The position numbers and the translations under genes are program-made. The notes under the pieces were generated by a model, which was not told the DNA's origin, made no database searches, and saw only the letters and a list, made by a program, of their open reading frames with translations. This document shows positions 1 through 6,062 of a stretch of DNA of 15,724 nt, piece after piece; within the stretch, counting starts at the first letter, position 1; each line of letters opens with the position of its first letter. Origin of the DNA: an uncultured Lachnospiraceae bacterium (GTDB taxonomy: Bacteria; Bacillota; Clostridia; Lachnospirales; Lachnospiraceae); NCBI GenBank assembly GCA_934292725.1, contig CAKQXY010000067.1, positions 1-15,724 of the forward strand, given 5' to 3'.

Positions 1-515
1 TAGTATTGTATTATGGAAGCTGGTACTATGTTGAAAAAGGAATGCTAAATTGGAATTATACCGGATTGGCATTGTATTATGGAAGTTGGTACTATGTTGA
101 AAAAGGAATGCTAAATTGGAATTATACCGGATTAGCATTGTATAGAGACTGGTATTATGTCAAAAATGGTGTGGTTGATTGGACATTTACCGGACTAGTA
201 TTGTATTATGGAAGCTGGTACTATGTTGAAAAAGGAATGCTAAATTGGAATTATACCGGATTGGCATTGTATAGAGACTGGTATTATGTCAAAAATGGTG
301 TGGTTGATTGGACATTTACTGGACTAGTATTGTATTATGGGAGTTGGTACTATGTTGAAAAAGGAATGCTAAATTGGAATTATAATGGCTTGGTAAACTA
401 TAATGGAACATTATACCGAGTCGAAAAAGGTGTTTTGAATTGGAATTATTCAGGACGCGTCTGGTACAATGGCAGATGGTATAAAGTGATAAAAGGGGTT
501 GCACAGCCAAGCTGA
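1..515 (+). CDS. C-terminal end of a repeat-rich cell-surface protein (5' truncated by window edge)
   Basis: The frame is open from base 3 to the TGA at 513-515, and no start codon is visible, so the gene begins left of the window. The visible 170 residues are almost wholly aromatic tandem repeats. The 22-residue unit A (LYYGSWYYVEKG, then MLNWNYTGLA) occurs at 6-71, 72-137, 201-266 and 330-395. The 21-residue unit B (LYRDWYYVKNG, then VVDWTFTGLV) occurs at 138-200 and 267-329. Two diverged units close the protein, ending in GVAQPS. The W-YYV--G-----Y-GL pattern resembles the choline/glucan-binding-type repeats of Lachnospiraceae surface proteins, which usually bind cell-wall or carbohydrate ligands outside the cell. 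No sorting signal or membrane segment is seen, so attachment would be through the repeats. The catalytic or adhesive part lies outside the window, so the specific function is unknown. Confidence 0.85.
   Translation, partial: VLYYGSWYYVEKGMLNWNYTGLALYYGSWYYVEKGMLNWNYTGLALYRDWYYVKNGVVDWTFTGLVLYYGSWYYVEKGMLNWNYTGLALYRDWYYVKNGVVDWTFTGLVLYYGSWYYVEKGMLNWNYNGLVNYNGTLYRVEKGVLNWNYSGRVWYNGRWYKVIKGVAQPS
6..395 (+). repeat. Near-identical 66-bp (A) and 63-bp (B) coding tandem repeats, order A-A-B-A-B-A
   Basis: Unit A copies at 6-71 and 201-266 are identical, and the copy at 72-137 differs from them by two silent changes. The two B copies (138-200, 267-329) differ by one silent base. The B-A pair at 138-266 is repeated as 267-395, a 129-bp tandem duplication. 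The residues just before the first A copy (LV from the window's first bases) match the end of a B unit, so the array probably continues to the left. Confidence 0.9.
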
Positions 516-527
516 TTCTGCTAAAAT
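499..527 (+). promoter_or_regulatory. Candidate sigma-A promoter for prfC
   Basis: A TTGCAC -35 (499-504) and a TAAAAT -10 (522-527) are separated by exactly 17 bases. The pair overlaps the last codons of the upstream surface-protein gene and would start transcription about 55 bases before the prfC start codon. Both hexamers keep four or five consensus bases. No terminator is visible between the two genes, so read-through is also possible. Confidence 0.45.
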
Positions 528-589
528 GTACCGTTGGAAACAACAAATGATACTATTTGAATTTTGAATACAGAAAGGCATGGAACACA

Positions 590-2182
590 ATGTCATTATA
601 TGAAAATGAAATCAGCAAACGAAGAACGTTTGCCATTATTTCTCACCCGGATGCGGGTAAAACTACATTAACAGAGAAATTTCTTTTATATGGAGGTGCA
701 ATCAATCAGGCAGGCTCCGTAAAGGGAAGAAAAACAGCAAAGCACGCTGTTTCTGACTGGATGGAGATTGAAAAGCAAAGAGGTATTTCCGTAACCTCTT
801 CCGTTTTACAGTTCCACTATGAAGGCTATTGTATCAACATTTTGGATACACCAGGTCATCAGGATTTCTCAGAGGATACGTATCGTACGCTGATGGCAGC
901 AGATTCTGCCGTTATGGTAATTGATGCTTCTAAGGGTGTTGAGGCGCAGACAATTAAGCTGTTTAAGGTTTGTGTTATGCGTCATATTCCGATTTTTACT
1001 TTTATCAACAAGTTAGACCGTGAGGCAAATGATCCATTTGATCTGATGGATGAGATCGAGCGCGTGCTTGGTATTAAGACATGCCCGATCAATTGGCCAA
1101 TCGGATGCGGTAAGAATTTCAAGGGTGTTTATGATCGTAACACAAATAAGATTACCACATTCGTTGCAGCGGATGCAGGTATGCATGAGATTGAGAGCCA
1201 TGAGCTTGATGTTGAAGGCGCTGAGGATCAGGTTGGTATTATTGGTTATCAGAAGCTGCTTGAGGATATTGAGCTGCTTGATGGTGCATGTGAGGAATTT
1301 GATCAGGATAAGGTAAGTAAGGGTGAGCTTTCTCCTGTATTCTTTGGTTCTGCACTGACAAACTTTGGTGTTGAGACATTCCTTGAGCATTTCTTGAAAA
1401 TGACAACATCACCGCTTCCAAGACATAGCTCAATCGGTGAAATCAGCCCATTTGATGATAATTTCTCTGCCTTTGTATTTAAGATTCAGGCAAACATGAA
1501 TAAGGCACACAGAGACCGTATCGCATTTATGAGAATTTGTTCTGGAAAGTTTGAAGCCGGCATGGAAGTGAATCATGTGCAGGGCGGCAGAAAGATTCGT
1601 CTGACACAGCCGCAGCAGATGATGGCATCAGAGCGAACAATCGTAGAAGAGGCATATGCAGGAGATATCATAGGTGTATTTGATCCAGGTATTTTCTCAA
1701 TTGGAGATACAATATGTTCTCCTAAGATGGGTAATTTGACGTTTGACGGAATTCCAACATTCGCACCAGAGCATTTTGCAAGAGTACGTCAGATGGATAC
1801 AATGAAGCGTAAGCAGTTCATTAAGGGAATCAGTCAGATTGCTCTTGAAGGTGCTATTCAGATCTTCCAGGAATTTAACACTGGAATGGAAGAGATCATT
1901 GTCGGCGTTGTCGGCGTGCTGCAGTTTGATGTTTTGAAATTCCGTCTGGAAAATGAGTATAATGTAGAGATTCGTCTTGATCCGCTGCCATATGAGTATA
2001 TCCGCTGGATTGAGGATTGGGAGAATGTGGATGTAGCAAAAATTAATGGAACATCCGATATGAAGAAAATTAAGGATTTGAAGGATCGTCCGCTGTTATT
2101 ATTTGCAAACAGCTGGAGTCCACAGATGGTACTGGAAAGAAATCCAGGCTTAAAGCTGTCTGAGTTTGGAACAGAGCACTAA
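590..2182 (+). CDS. prfC: Peptide chain release factor 3 (RF3)
   Basis: Translational GTPase that removes RF1 or RF2 from the ribosome after peptide release; cytoplasmic. The 530-residue product has the usual RF3 length. GTPase motifs: P-loop SHPDAGKTT (18-26), switch region QRGISVTSS (63-71), DTPGH (86-90), NKLD (140-143) and a G5-like GSAL. The region with FKIQANM, HRDR and IAFMR is the RF3 domain II. The C-terminal part with VGVVGVLQFDV and the ending GTEH are typical of RF3 and separate it from EF-G and TetM-type proteins. I chose ATG 590 because it has an upstream AGAAAGG (572-578) and gives the family N-terminus (ISKRRTFAIISHPDAGKTT). An in-frame TTG at 557 would add 11 residues with no family support. 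A candidate promoter precedes it, so it may be transcribed alone or with the next gene. Confidence 0.97.
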   Translation: MSLYENEISKRRTFAIISHPDAGKTTLTEKFLLYGGAINQAGSVKGRKTAKHAVSDWMEIEKQRGISVTSSVLQFHYEGYCINILDTPGHQDFSEDTYRTLMAADSAVMVIDASKGVEAQTIKLFKVCVMRHIPIFTFINKLDREANDPFDLMDEIERVLGIKTCPINWPIGCGKNFKGVYDRNTNKITTFVAADAGMHEIESHELDVEGAEDQVGIIGYQKLLEDIELLDGACEEFDQDKVSKGELSPVFFGSALTNFGVETFLEHFLKMTTSPLPRHSSIGEISPFDDNFSAFVFKIQANMNKAHRDRIAFMRICSGKFEAGMEVNHVQGGRKIRLTQPQQMMASERTIVEEAYAGDIIGVFDPGIFSIGDTICSPKMGNLTFDGIPTFAPEHFARVRQMDTMKRKQFIKGISQIALEGAIQIFQEFNTGMEEIIVGVVGVLQFDVLKFRLENEYNVEIRLDPLPYEYIRWIEDWENVDVAKINGTSDMKKIKDLKDRPLLLFANSWSPQMVLERNPGLKLSEFGTEH

Positions 2183-2206
2183 GCGATATATATTAACATA
2201 GTGTCT

Positions 2207-2235
2207 AATATATTTGCCAGAAGGCAGAATATATT
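2207..2235 (+). terminator. AT-rich hairpin after prfC, possible weak terminator
   Basis: AATATATTTGCC (2207-2218) pairs with GGCA-G-AATATATT (2223-2235) around an AGAA loop, with a single bulged G at 2227. This makes a 12-bp stem 25 bases after the prfC stop. It lacks a proper U-tract (only TTTAATA follows), so termination is uncertain. It could instead be an mRNA 3'-end stabilising hairpin. Confidence 0.4.
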
Positions 2236-2236
2236 T

Positions 2237-2294
2237 AATACGCATATACTATACCGAGAAAGTGAAATGCTTTTGAGGTTAGTATATGCGTATT
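2237..2294 (+). promoter_or_regulatory. 14-bp perfect inverted repeat enclosing the RBS and start codon of the next gene
   Basis: AATACGCATATACT (2237-2250) is exactly complementary in reverse to AGTATATGCGTATT (2281-2294), with a 30-base loop. The Shine-Dalgarno GAGG (2275-2278) lies in the loop, and the ATG start (2286-2288) lies inside the right arm. Folded as RNA, this would bury the start codon. As DNA it could be an operator. Confidence 0.55.
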
Positions 2295-2549
2295 TGTGAT
2301 TTAAGGCAAAAAGAAGTGATTAATATAAAAGACTGCAAAAGACTTGGCTATGTGTGTGACATTGAATTTGACCGAAAGACAGGCTGCATAACACAGTTGA
2401 TTGTTCCGGGCACTGGAAAAATATGTGGGTTATTCGGACGTGATACGGAATATCGCATTCCATTTTGCAGGGTATGTCAGATTGGACCAGATATCATATT
2501 AGTTGATATTGATGAGGGAGAAAAACCAATCAGAGATAAAGAAAAATAG
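2286..2549 (+). CDS. YlmC/YmxH family sporulation protein (PRC-barrel)
   Basis: An 87-residue protein that matches the small YlmC/YmxH family found in spore-forming Firmicutes. Family hallmarks visible are the N-terminus MRICDLRQKEVINI, then LGYVCDIEFD--TG-I--LIVPG (about residues 20-42), and a later FGRDTEYRIPF--V--IG-DIILVD segment (about 51-75). The fold is a single PRC-barrel beta domain. There is no signal peptide or membrane segment, so it should be cytoplasmic. Its exact role is not established; the family is called sporulation-related from its distribution and expression in Bacillus. ATG 2286 has a GAGG 7 bases upstream. The start codon sits inside a perfect inverted repeat, suggesting translational control or an overlapping operator. 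It is followed by a fresh promoter, so it is probably its own transcription unit or a tail of prfC. Confidence 0.85.
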   Translation: MRICDLRQKEVINIKDCKRLGYVCDIEFDRKTGCITQLIVPGTGKICGLFGRDTEYRIPFCRVCQIGPDIILVDIDEGEKPIRDKEK

Positions 2550-2573
2550 AATTGAAAACAATTCAGAAAAAAC

Positions 2574-2603
2574 TTGACCTTACATACCTTTTTATTTTAT
2601 AAT
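2574..2603 (+). promoter_or_regulatory. Sigma-A promoter for nrdR-yqeG-aroK
   Basis: TTGACC (-35, 2574-2579) and a perfect TATAAT (-10, 2598-2603) have an 18-base spacer. Transcription would start about 40 bases before the nrdR start. No NrdR-box pair was recognised here. Confidence 0.8.
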
Positions 2604-2649
2604 AATAGTATTAAAGAGATGCTGGCAGACAGCAGGAATGGAGGCAGCA

Positions 2650-3114
2650 ATGAAGTGTCCGTTTTGCGGAGAAGATACAACAAAAGTAATTGATTCAAGG
2701 CCTTCTGACGATAATACTGCGATCCGCAGGCGCAGGATGTGTGAGGTGTGCAACCGGCGCTTTACAACATATGAAAAGATTGAAGTATTTCCGCTGATGG
2801 TAGTAAAAAAGGATCAGACAAGAGAGGCTTATTCGAGGGAAAAATTAAAAACAGGAATTGTTATGGCATGCCATAAACGTCCGATCCCGACTGATGCGGT
2901 AAATCGTCTGGTGGATGATATTGAGACAACTATTTTTAATAATTATGAAAAAGAAGTCAGCAGCAAGGTGATTGGTGAGCTGGTGATGGAAAAATTAAAA
3001 ACACTTGATGAGGTCGCCTATGTACGCTTTGCGAGTGTATACCGCTCTTTTACAGATTTGAATAATTTTGCACAAGAGCTTGAAAATATGATTCAGAGAG
3101 AGAAAAAACAGTGA
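2650..3114 (+). CDS. nrdR: Transcriptional repressor NrdR
   Basis: Repressor of ribonucleotide reductase genes that senses ATP/dATP balance. The 154-residue product has the standard length. The N-terminal zinc ribbon is C3-P-F-C6 and C31-E-V-C34, with the basic DNA-contact stretch IRRRRMC between them. The ATP-cone domain covers about residues 48-138 (FPLMVVKKD, then REAYSREKLKTGI, and YVRFASVYRSF near its end). ATG 2650 is preferred over the in-frame ATG 2638 because the earlier ATG lies in the ribosome binding site itself (GGAGG 2640-2644, 5 bases upstream of 2650) and the family starts MKCPFCG. It opens a three-gene unit and its TGA overlaps the GTG start of yqeG. Its ribonucleotide reductase targets are not in the window. 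Confidence 0.97.
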   Translation: MKCPFCGEDTTKVIDSRPSDDNTAIRRRRMCEVCNRRFTTYEKIEVFPLMVVKKDQTREAYSREKLKTGIVMACHKRPIPTDAVNRLVDDIETTIFNNYEKEVSSKVIGELVMEKLKTLDEVAYVRFASVYRSFTDLNNFAQELENMIQREKKQ

Positions 3115-3608
3115 GTAAATTGTATCCATGGGCAGAGGCAGCGTCTGCCTACCAGATTGATTATCAAAAGGAATATGATAATGGCGTGCGCGGCATATTA
3201 TTCGATGTGGATAATACGCTTGTAAGGCATGGAGAGCCAGCTACAAAACAGGCAAAGGAATTGTTTGAACATCTTCGCAGCATTGGTTTAAAAACCTGCA
3301 TTATTTCAAATAATAAGGAGCCGCGTGTCAGTCCGTTTGCGAATGAAGTTGGAAGTGACTATATTTATAAAGCAGGAAAGCCATCAGTACGCGGTTATGA
3401 GGACGCTATGAGGCGTATTCATACAACACCAGATACGACGATTTTTATCGGAGATCAGATCTTTACAGATATTTATGGCGCAAACAGAGCTGGAATTAGG
3501 ACATATCTTGTTCAGCCAATTCATCCAAAGGAAGAAATACAGATTGTATTAAAGCGTTATATAGAGCGCATAGTATTGTTTTTTTACCACAGGAGGAATA
3601 AGCGATGA
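3111..3608 (+). CDS. yqeG: YqeG family HAD IIIA-type phosphatase
   Basis: A 165-residue HAD-superfamily hydrolase of the YqeG type. HAD motifs in order are FDVDNTLV (31-38, nucleophile D32 and acid/base D34), SNN (66-68), the lysine in KAGKPS (K87 or K90), and GDQ---D (114-120). These give an intact active site without a cap domain. The physiological substrate is not securely known; in Bacillus the gene lies with aro and GTPase genes. The GTG start at 3111 overlaps the nrdR stop in a GTGA arrangement with only a purine-rich GAGAGAGAAAAAA upstream, which points to translational coupling. The stop overlaps the aroK start (ATGA at 3605-3608). The C-terminal YHRRNKR is strongly basic. Cytoplasmic. 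Confidence 0.93.
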   Translation: MSKLYPWAEAASAYQIDYQKEYDNGVRGILFDVDNTLVRHGEPATKQAKELFEHLRSIGLKTCIISNNKEPRVSPFANEVGSDYIYKAGKPSVRGYEDAMRRIHTTPDTTIFIGDQIFTDIYGANRAGIRTYLVQPIHPKEEIQIVLKRYIERIVLFFYHRRNKR

Positions 3609-4105
3609 GTTCAATTGTTTTAATTGGCTTTATGGGAGCAGGAAAGACAACAGTAGGAAAAGAGCTTGTAAAAAAAGGGTTTGAGCTGATTGATACCGAC
3701 GCCTATATAGAAGCTTGTGAGAAAATGAGCATTTCTGATATTTTTGCTCAAAAAGGAGAAGACTATTTTCGTCAGGCAGAGACAACAGCACTCAAGACGC
3801 TGCTTGCACAAGATAAGCAATTTGTGATTTCATGTGGAGGTGGAATGCCGCTTCGTGAGGAAAACAGAAAGCTTTTAAAAGAACTCGGCATGGTAGTCTA
3901 TTTAAGGATTAAGCCAGAGACTGTTTTAGCTCGTTTAAAGGGTGACACAACGCGCCCGCTTCTTAAAGGAGATGACAGTGGACAGCGTGTTCGTACATTG
4001 ATGAAACAGCGAGAGGCACATTATTTAAGCGGTGCAGATTTTGTGCTTGATGTAGATCAGAAAACACCTGAGGAACTGGCAGAGGAAATTTTTAAAGAGT
4101 TTTAA
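3605..4105 (+). CDS. aroK: Shikimate kinase
   Basis: Phosphorylates shikimate to shikimate 3-phosphate with ATP, the fifth step of chorismate synthesis. The 166-residue length is usual. Visible motifs are Walker A G8-FMGAGKTT-16, the DTD motif at 30-32, the shikimate-binding R56 in YFR, CGGG (77-80), the lid arginine R117 in TTRPLL, and the adenine-side R136 followed by Y140. ATG 3605 has an excellent AGGAGG (3591-3596) 8 bases upstream, located inside yqeG, and overlaps the yqeG stop by 4 bases. It is the last gene of the nrdR promoter unit; efp has its own promoter. aroE, the preceding enzyme of the same pathway, lies 2 kb downstream in a separate unit. Confidence 0.96.
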   Translation: MSSIVLIGFMGAGKTTVGKELVKKGFELIDTDAYIEACEKMSISDIFAQKGEDYFRQAETTALKTLLAQDKQFVISCGGGMPLREENRKLLKELGMVVYLRIKPETVLARLKGDTTRPLLKGDDSGQRVRTLMKQREAHYLSGADFVLDVDQKTPEELAEEIFKEF

Positions 4106-4114
4106 AAATACTAC

Positions 4115-4143
4115 TTGAAAAGTTATATTTTTTATTGTATGAT
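4115..4143 (+). promoter_or_regulatory. Sigma-A promoter for efp
   Basis: TTGAAA (-35, 4115-4120) and TATGAT (-10, 4138-4143) are spaced by 17 bases. It begins 10 bases after the aroK stop and leaves a leader of about 100 bases before efp. Confidence 0.65.
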
Positions 4144-4195
4144 AATATAGTATGTAGCGCCATTTTATGGGCGTTTGCGTTTGTTTAGAACGATA

Positions 4196-4225
4196 GGCAT
4201 CTGTGCAAATGTACAGAAAGATGCC
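4196..4225 (+). promoter_or_regulatory. Hairpin in the efp 5' leader
   Basis: GGCATCT (4196-4202) pairs perfectly with AGATGCC (4219-4225) around a 16-base loop in which TGT/ACA may pair further. It ends 16 bases before the AGGAGG (4242-4247) of efp. There is no U-tract, so it is not a terminator. It could stabilise the message or tune translation. Confidence 0.4.
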
Positions 4226-4254
4226 GTTAATTCTCATTTACAGGAGGAAAAAAA

Positions 4255-4812
4255 ATGATTTCAGCTGGTGATTTCAGAAATGGTAAGACTTTGGAAATTG
4301 AAGGCACTGTCTATCAGATCCTTGAGTTTCAGCATGTAAAACCAGGTAAGGGTGCGGCATTTGTTCGTACAAAGTTAAAGGATATCAAGAATGGTGGAGT
4401 AATCGAGAGATCTTTCCGTCCAACCGAGAAGTTCCCAGAGGCAAGAATTGACCGTAAGGATATGCAGTATCTGTATCAGGATGGAGATCTGTACTACTTC
4501 ATGGACAATGATACCTATGAGCAGATCGCACTTGGAAGCGAGCTGATCGGTGACGCATTAAAGTTCGTTAAGGAGAACGAGATGTGTAAGGTATGTTCCC
4601 ACAATGGAAACGTATTCTCTATCGAGCCGCCGCTGTTTGTAGAGCTTCAGGTTACTGATACTGAGCCAGGCTTCAAGGGAAATACTGCTACTGGTGCTAC
4701 TAAGCCGGCAATCGTTGAGACTGGTGCACAGGTAAATGTTCCGCTGTTCGTAGAGAATGGTGAGGTAATCAAGATCGATACCAGAACAGGTGAGTATTTA
4801 TCCAGAGTATAA
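4255..4812 (+). CDS. efp: Elongation factor P
   Basis: Binds the ribosome between the P and E sites and relieves stalling at polyproline stretches. The 185-residue product has the standard three-domain layout: an N-terminal KOW-like domain (about 1-62) and two OB domains (about 66-128 and 130-185). The loop that reaches the peptidyl-transfer centre is HVKPGKG, with K32 at the position modified in many bacteria. The C-terminal signature TGATKPAIVETGAQVNVPLF and GE-IKIDTRTGEYLSRV are typical. ATG 4255 follows AGGAGG by 7 bases. It is monocistronic by promoter placement, and a strong hairpin and a tRNA gene follow. The enzyme that would modify K32 is not in the window. Confidence 0.98.
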   Translation: MISAGDFRNGKTLEIEGTVYQILEFQHVKPGKGAAFVRTKLKDIKNGGVIERSFRPTEKFPEARIDRKDMQYLYQDGDLYYFMDNDTYEQIALGSELIGDALKFVKENEMCKVCSHNGNVFSIEPPLFVELQVTDTEPGFKGNTATGATKPAIVETGAQVNVPLFVENGEVIKIDTRTGEYLSRV

Positions 4813-4840
4813 TCTGATCAGAAATTCAAAACAAAATACC

Positions 4841-4846
4841 TATAAT
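4841..4846 (+). promoter_or_regulatory. Possible -10 box of a tRNA promoter
   Basis: A perfect TATAAT lies 10 bases before the hairpin that precedes the tRNA gene. No good -35 hexamer is seen 16-18 bases upstream, so this call is tentative; the tRNA may instead be read from efp. Confidence 0.35.
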
Positions 4847-4855
4847 TTTGTTTCA

Positions 4856-4885
4856 GAGTCAGCTGTTTGATTTAACAGCTGACTC
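4856..4885 (+). other. 12-bp perfect hairpin immediately upstream of tRNA-Arg
   Basis: GAGTCAGCTGTT (4856-4867) and AACAGCTGACTC (4874-4885) form a perfect 12-bp stem with a TGATTT loop. The hairpin ends 4 bases before the tRNA's first base. It is strong enough for a terminator, but ATAGACACC rather than a U-tract follows, so classic rho-independent termination is unlikely. It may define the 3' end of efp mRNA or form the 5' leader of the pre-tRNA. Confidence 0.6.
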
Positions 4886-4889
4886 ATAG

Positions 4890-4961
4890 ACACCTGTAGC
4901 TCAGTGGATAGAGCAGTAGAATCCGGATCTACGTGCGGGGGTTCGATTCCCTTCAGGTGTG
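4890..4961 (+). tRNA. tRNA-Arg (anticodon CCG)
   Basis: A complete cloverleaf can be drawn. Acceptor stem ACACCTG/CAGGTGT (4890-4896 with 4954-4960), D stem GCTC/GAGC, anticodon stem GTAGA/TCTAC with loop ATCCGGA (anticodon CCG at 4923-4925, U33 present). The variable loop is GTGC. The T arm is GGGGG-TTCGATT-CCCTT, with two G-U pairs at its base. Discriminator G is 4961 and CCA is not encoded. It reads the CGG arginine codon. Confidence 0.95.
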
Positions 4962-5004
4962 TTCTCTCATCCAGCTTTTCTGGAGTTTAGAACGGAGGAG
5001 CAAT

Positions 5005-5883
5005 ATGGATTATCAACAATTTTTATTTACCATTACTGCGGGTCTTCAGTCCGCCTGCCAGGCAGAGGAAAAGATTACCGTGCAGACAATTGAACAAAAA
5101 CATACAGCAAAGATAAAAACGGTGTCATTATACCACAGAGGAAAAAGAACAACTCCTTGGATATATATGGCGCCGTTTTACCGTTTATACCAGCACGGAT
5201 ATTCCATGGAAAGCATTCAAAAGGAATTAAAAAATGTGCTTGATATGGTAACAGAAAATAATAAGGTGGAGGGAGAGGTATTTACAAATTTTGAATGTGC
5301 TGCTGTTTTTTTATCAGTGCGGCTCATTTCGTATCAAAAAAATAAGGAATTTTTATCACTTGTTCCACACAGACGTATTCTTGATCTTGCCGTTATCTAT
5401 CAGCTGGTATTTGAGGGAACAGACACAACGATGGGTGCTGCCGTTGTATATCAGGATCATTGCCGAATCTGGGAGGTGACAGAGGACATTTTATTCCAGA
5501 CAGCCATCGCATCTATGATTCGCCGTTTTCCACCGTCTTTAAACAGCGTAGAGGCATTGATTGGGCTGCCTGAGCTGCCAGTACAGTCTGATTTTCCTCA
5601 TTTATTTGCACTGACAAACAGTAAAGCATTTTTTGGAGCATCAGTCATCATGTATCCGGGTATCCTTAGGATGGCAGCAAAAAAGCTTGGCGGTGCATAT
5701 TATATTTTGCCGTCAAGTATGCATGAGGTATTGCTTCTTGCAAAAGATAAAGGCACAGATCCGTCACAGTTAAAGGAGATTGTGGAGGAGGTAAATCTGA
5801 CAGATGCTGTCAGTACAGATTTTTTGTCAAATCATGTGTACGAGTATGATCCGGGCGAGGATACTATTACAATTGTAGTGTAA
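5005..5883 (+). CDS. DUF5688 family protein
   Basis: A 292-residue protein of the DUF5688 family, common in Lachnospiraceae and of unknown function. The recognisable block is near residues 207-245: LTNSKAFFGASVIMYPG, then ILRMAAKKLGG and YYILPSSMHEVLLL, followed by an acidic C-terminus ending DTITIVV. No signal peptide, membrane segment or catalytic motif is visible, so it should be cytoplasmic. ATG 5005 has GGAGGAG about 5 bases upstream; the frame is open further up but runs into the tRNA gene. It lies 43 bases after the tRNA with no promoter or clear terminator between, so tRNA and gene are probably co-transcribed. Many genomes carry several paralogues, often in accessory regions, but nothing else here suggests a transferred island. 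Confidence 0.8.
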   Translation: MDYQQFLFTITAGLQSACQAEEKITVQTIEQKHTAKIKTVSLYHRGKRTTPWIYMAPFYRLYQHGYSMESIQKELKNVLDMVTENNKVEGEVFTNFECAAVFLSVRLISYQKNKEFLSLVPHRRILDLAVIYQLVFEGTDTTMGAAVVYQDHCRIWEVTEDILFQTAIASMIRRFPPSLNSVEALIGLPELPVQSDFPHLFALTNSKAFFGASVIMYPGILRMAAKKLGGAYYILPSSMHEVLLLAKDKGTDPSQLKEIVEEVNLTDAVSTDFLSNHVYEYDPGEDTITIVV

Positions 5884-5948
5884 CTACGTCATACTGTGGT
5901 AATTTTGCACAAAATAAAGTACCGCGAGTGGCAAAAGAGATAAAAAGC

Positions 5949-5977
5949 TTGCATATTTTACAGATTCGTATTAAAGT
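5949..5977 (+). promoter_or_regulatory. Candidate promoter for the aroE operon
   Basis: TTGCAT (-35, 5949-5954) and TAAAGT (-10, 5972-5977) are 17 bases apart in the 179-base gap before aroE. Four of six bases match in the -10. It would give a leader of about 80 bases containing the inverted repeat at 6000-6027. Confidence 0.4.
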
Positions 5978-5999
5978 ATAGAAGAGCTTGGTCAGTTTG

Positions 6000-6027
6000 T
6001 GTCATTTTAATCGGACAAGAAATGACA
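6000..6027 (+). promoter_or_regulatory. 8-bp perfect inverted repeat in the aroE leader
   Basis: TGTCATTT (6000-6007) and AAATGACA (6020-6027) are perfect reverse complements with a 12-base loop. It lies between the candidate promoter and the aroE ribosome binding site. It may be an operator or an RNA hairpin; no U-tract follows. Confidence 0.35.
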
Positions 6028-6062
6028 ATAAAAAACTGCTGCAAAAGGTATCAGGAAAGGAT

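Noticed and set aside
1..395. Regular 63-66 bp repeats could suggest a CRISPR array or satellite
   Set aside because: They are in-frame codons of one open reading frame, without unique spacers or short palindromic repeats.
316..546. Minus-strand open frame of 76 codons over the repeats
   Set aside because: It is the antisense of repeat codons and has no family resemblance.
2243..2251. CATATACTA resembles a sporulation sigma-E/sigma-K -10 box before the YlmC/YmxH-type gene
   Set aside because: No matching -35 element at the proper distance was found; the bases are also explained by the inverted repeat.
2549..2564. GAATTG-AAAA-CAATTC hairpin after the YlmC/YmxH-type gene as terminator
   Set aside because: Only six AT-rich pairs, and an A-rich rather than U-rich tail on the plus strand.
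2550..2649. Search for paired NrdR boxes in the nrdR promoter region
   Set aside because: No repeated motif of the NrdR-box type was recognised around the -35/-10 pair.
4970..4984. TCCAG-CTTTT-CTGGA hairpin after the tRNA as terminator
   Set aside because: Five-base stem followed by GTTTAG, too weak for a confident terminator call.
5917..5932. AAAGTACCGCGAG resembles part of the T-box core sequence
   Set aside because: The GGTGG part is missing, there is no room for a stem I with specifier loop after the preceding gene, and no terminator follows.
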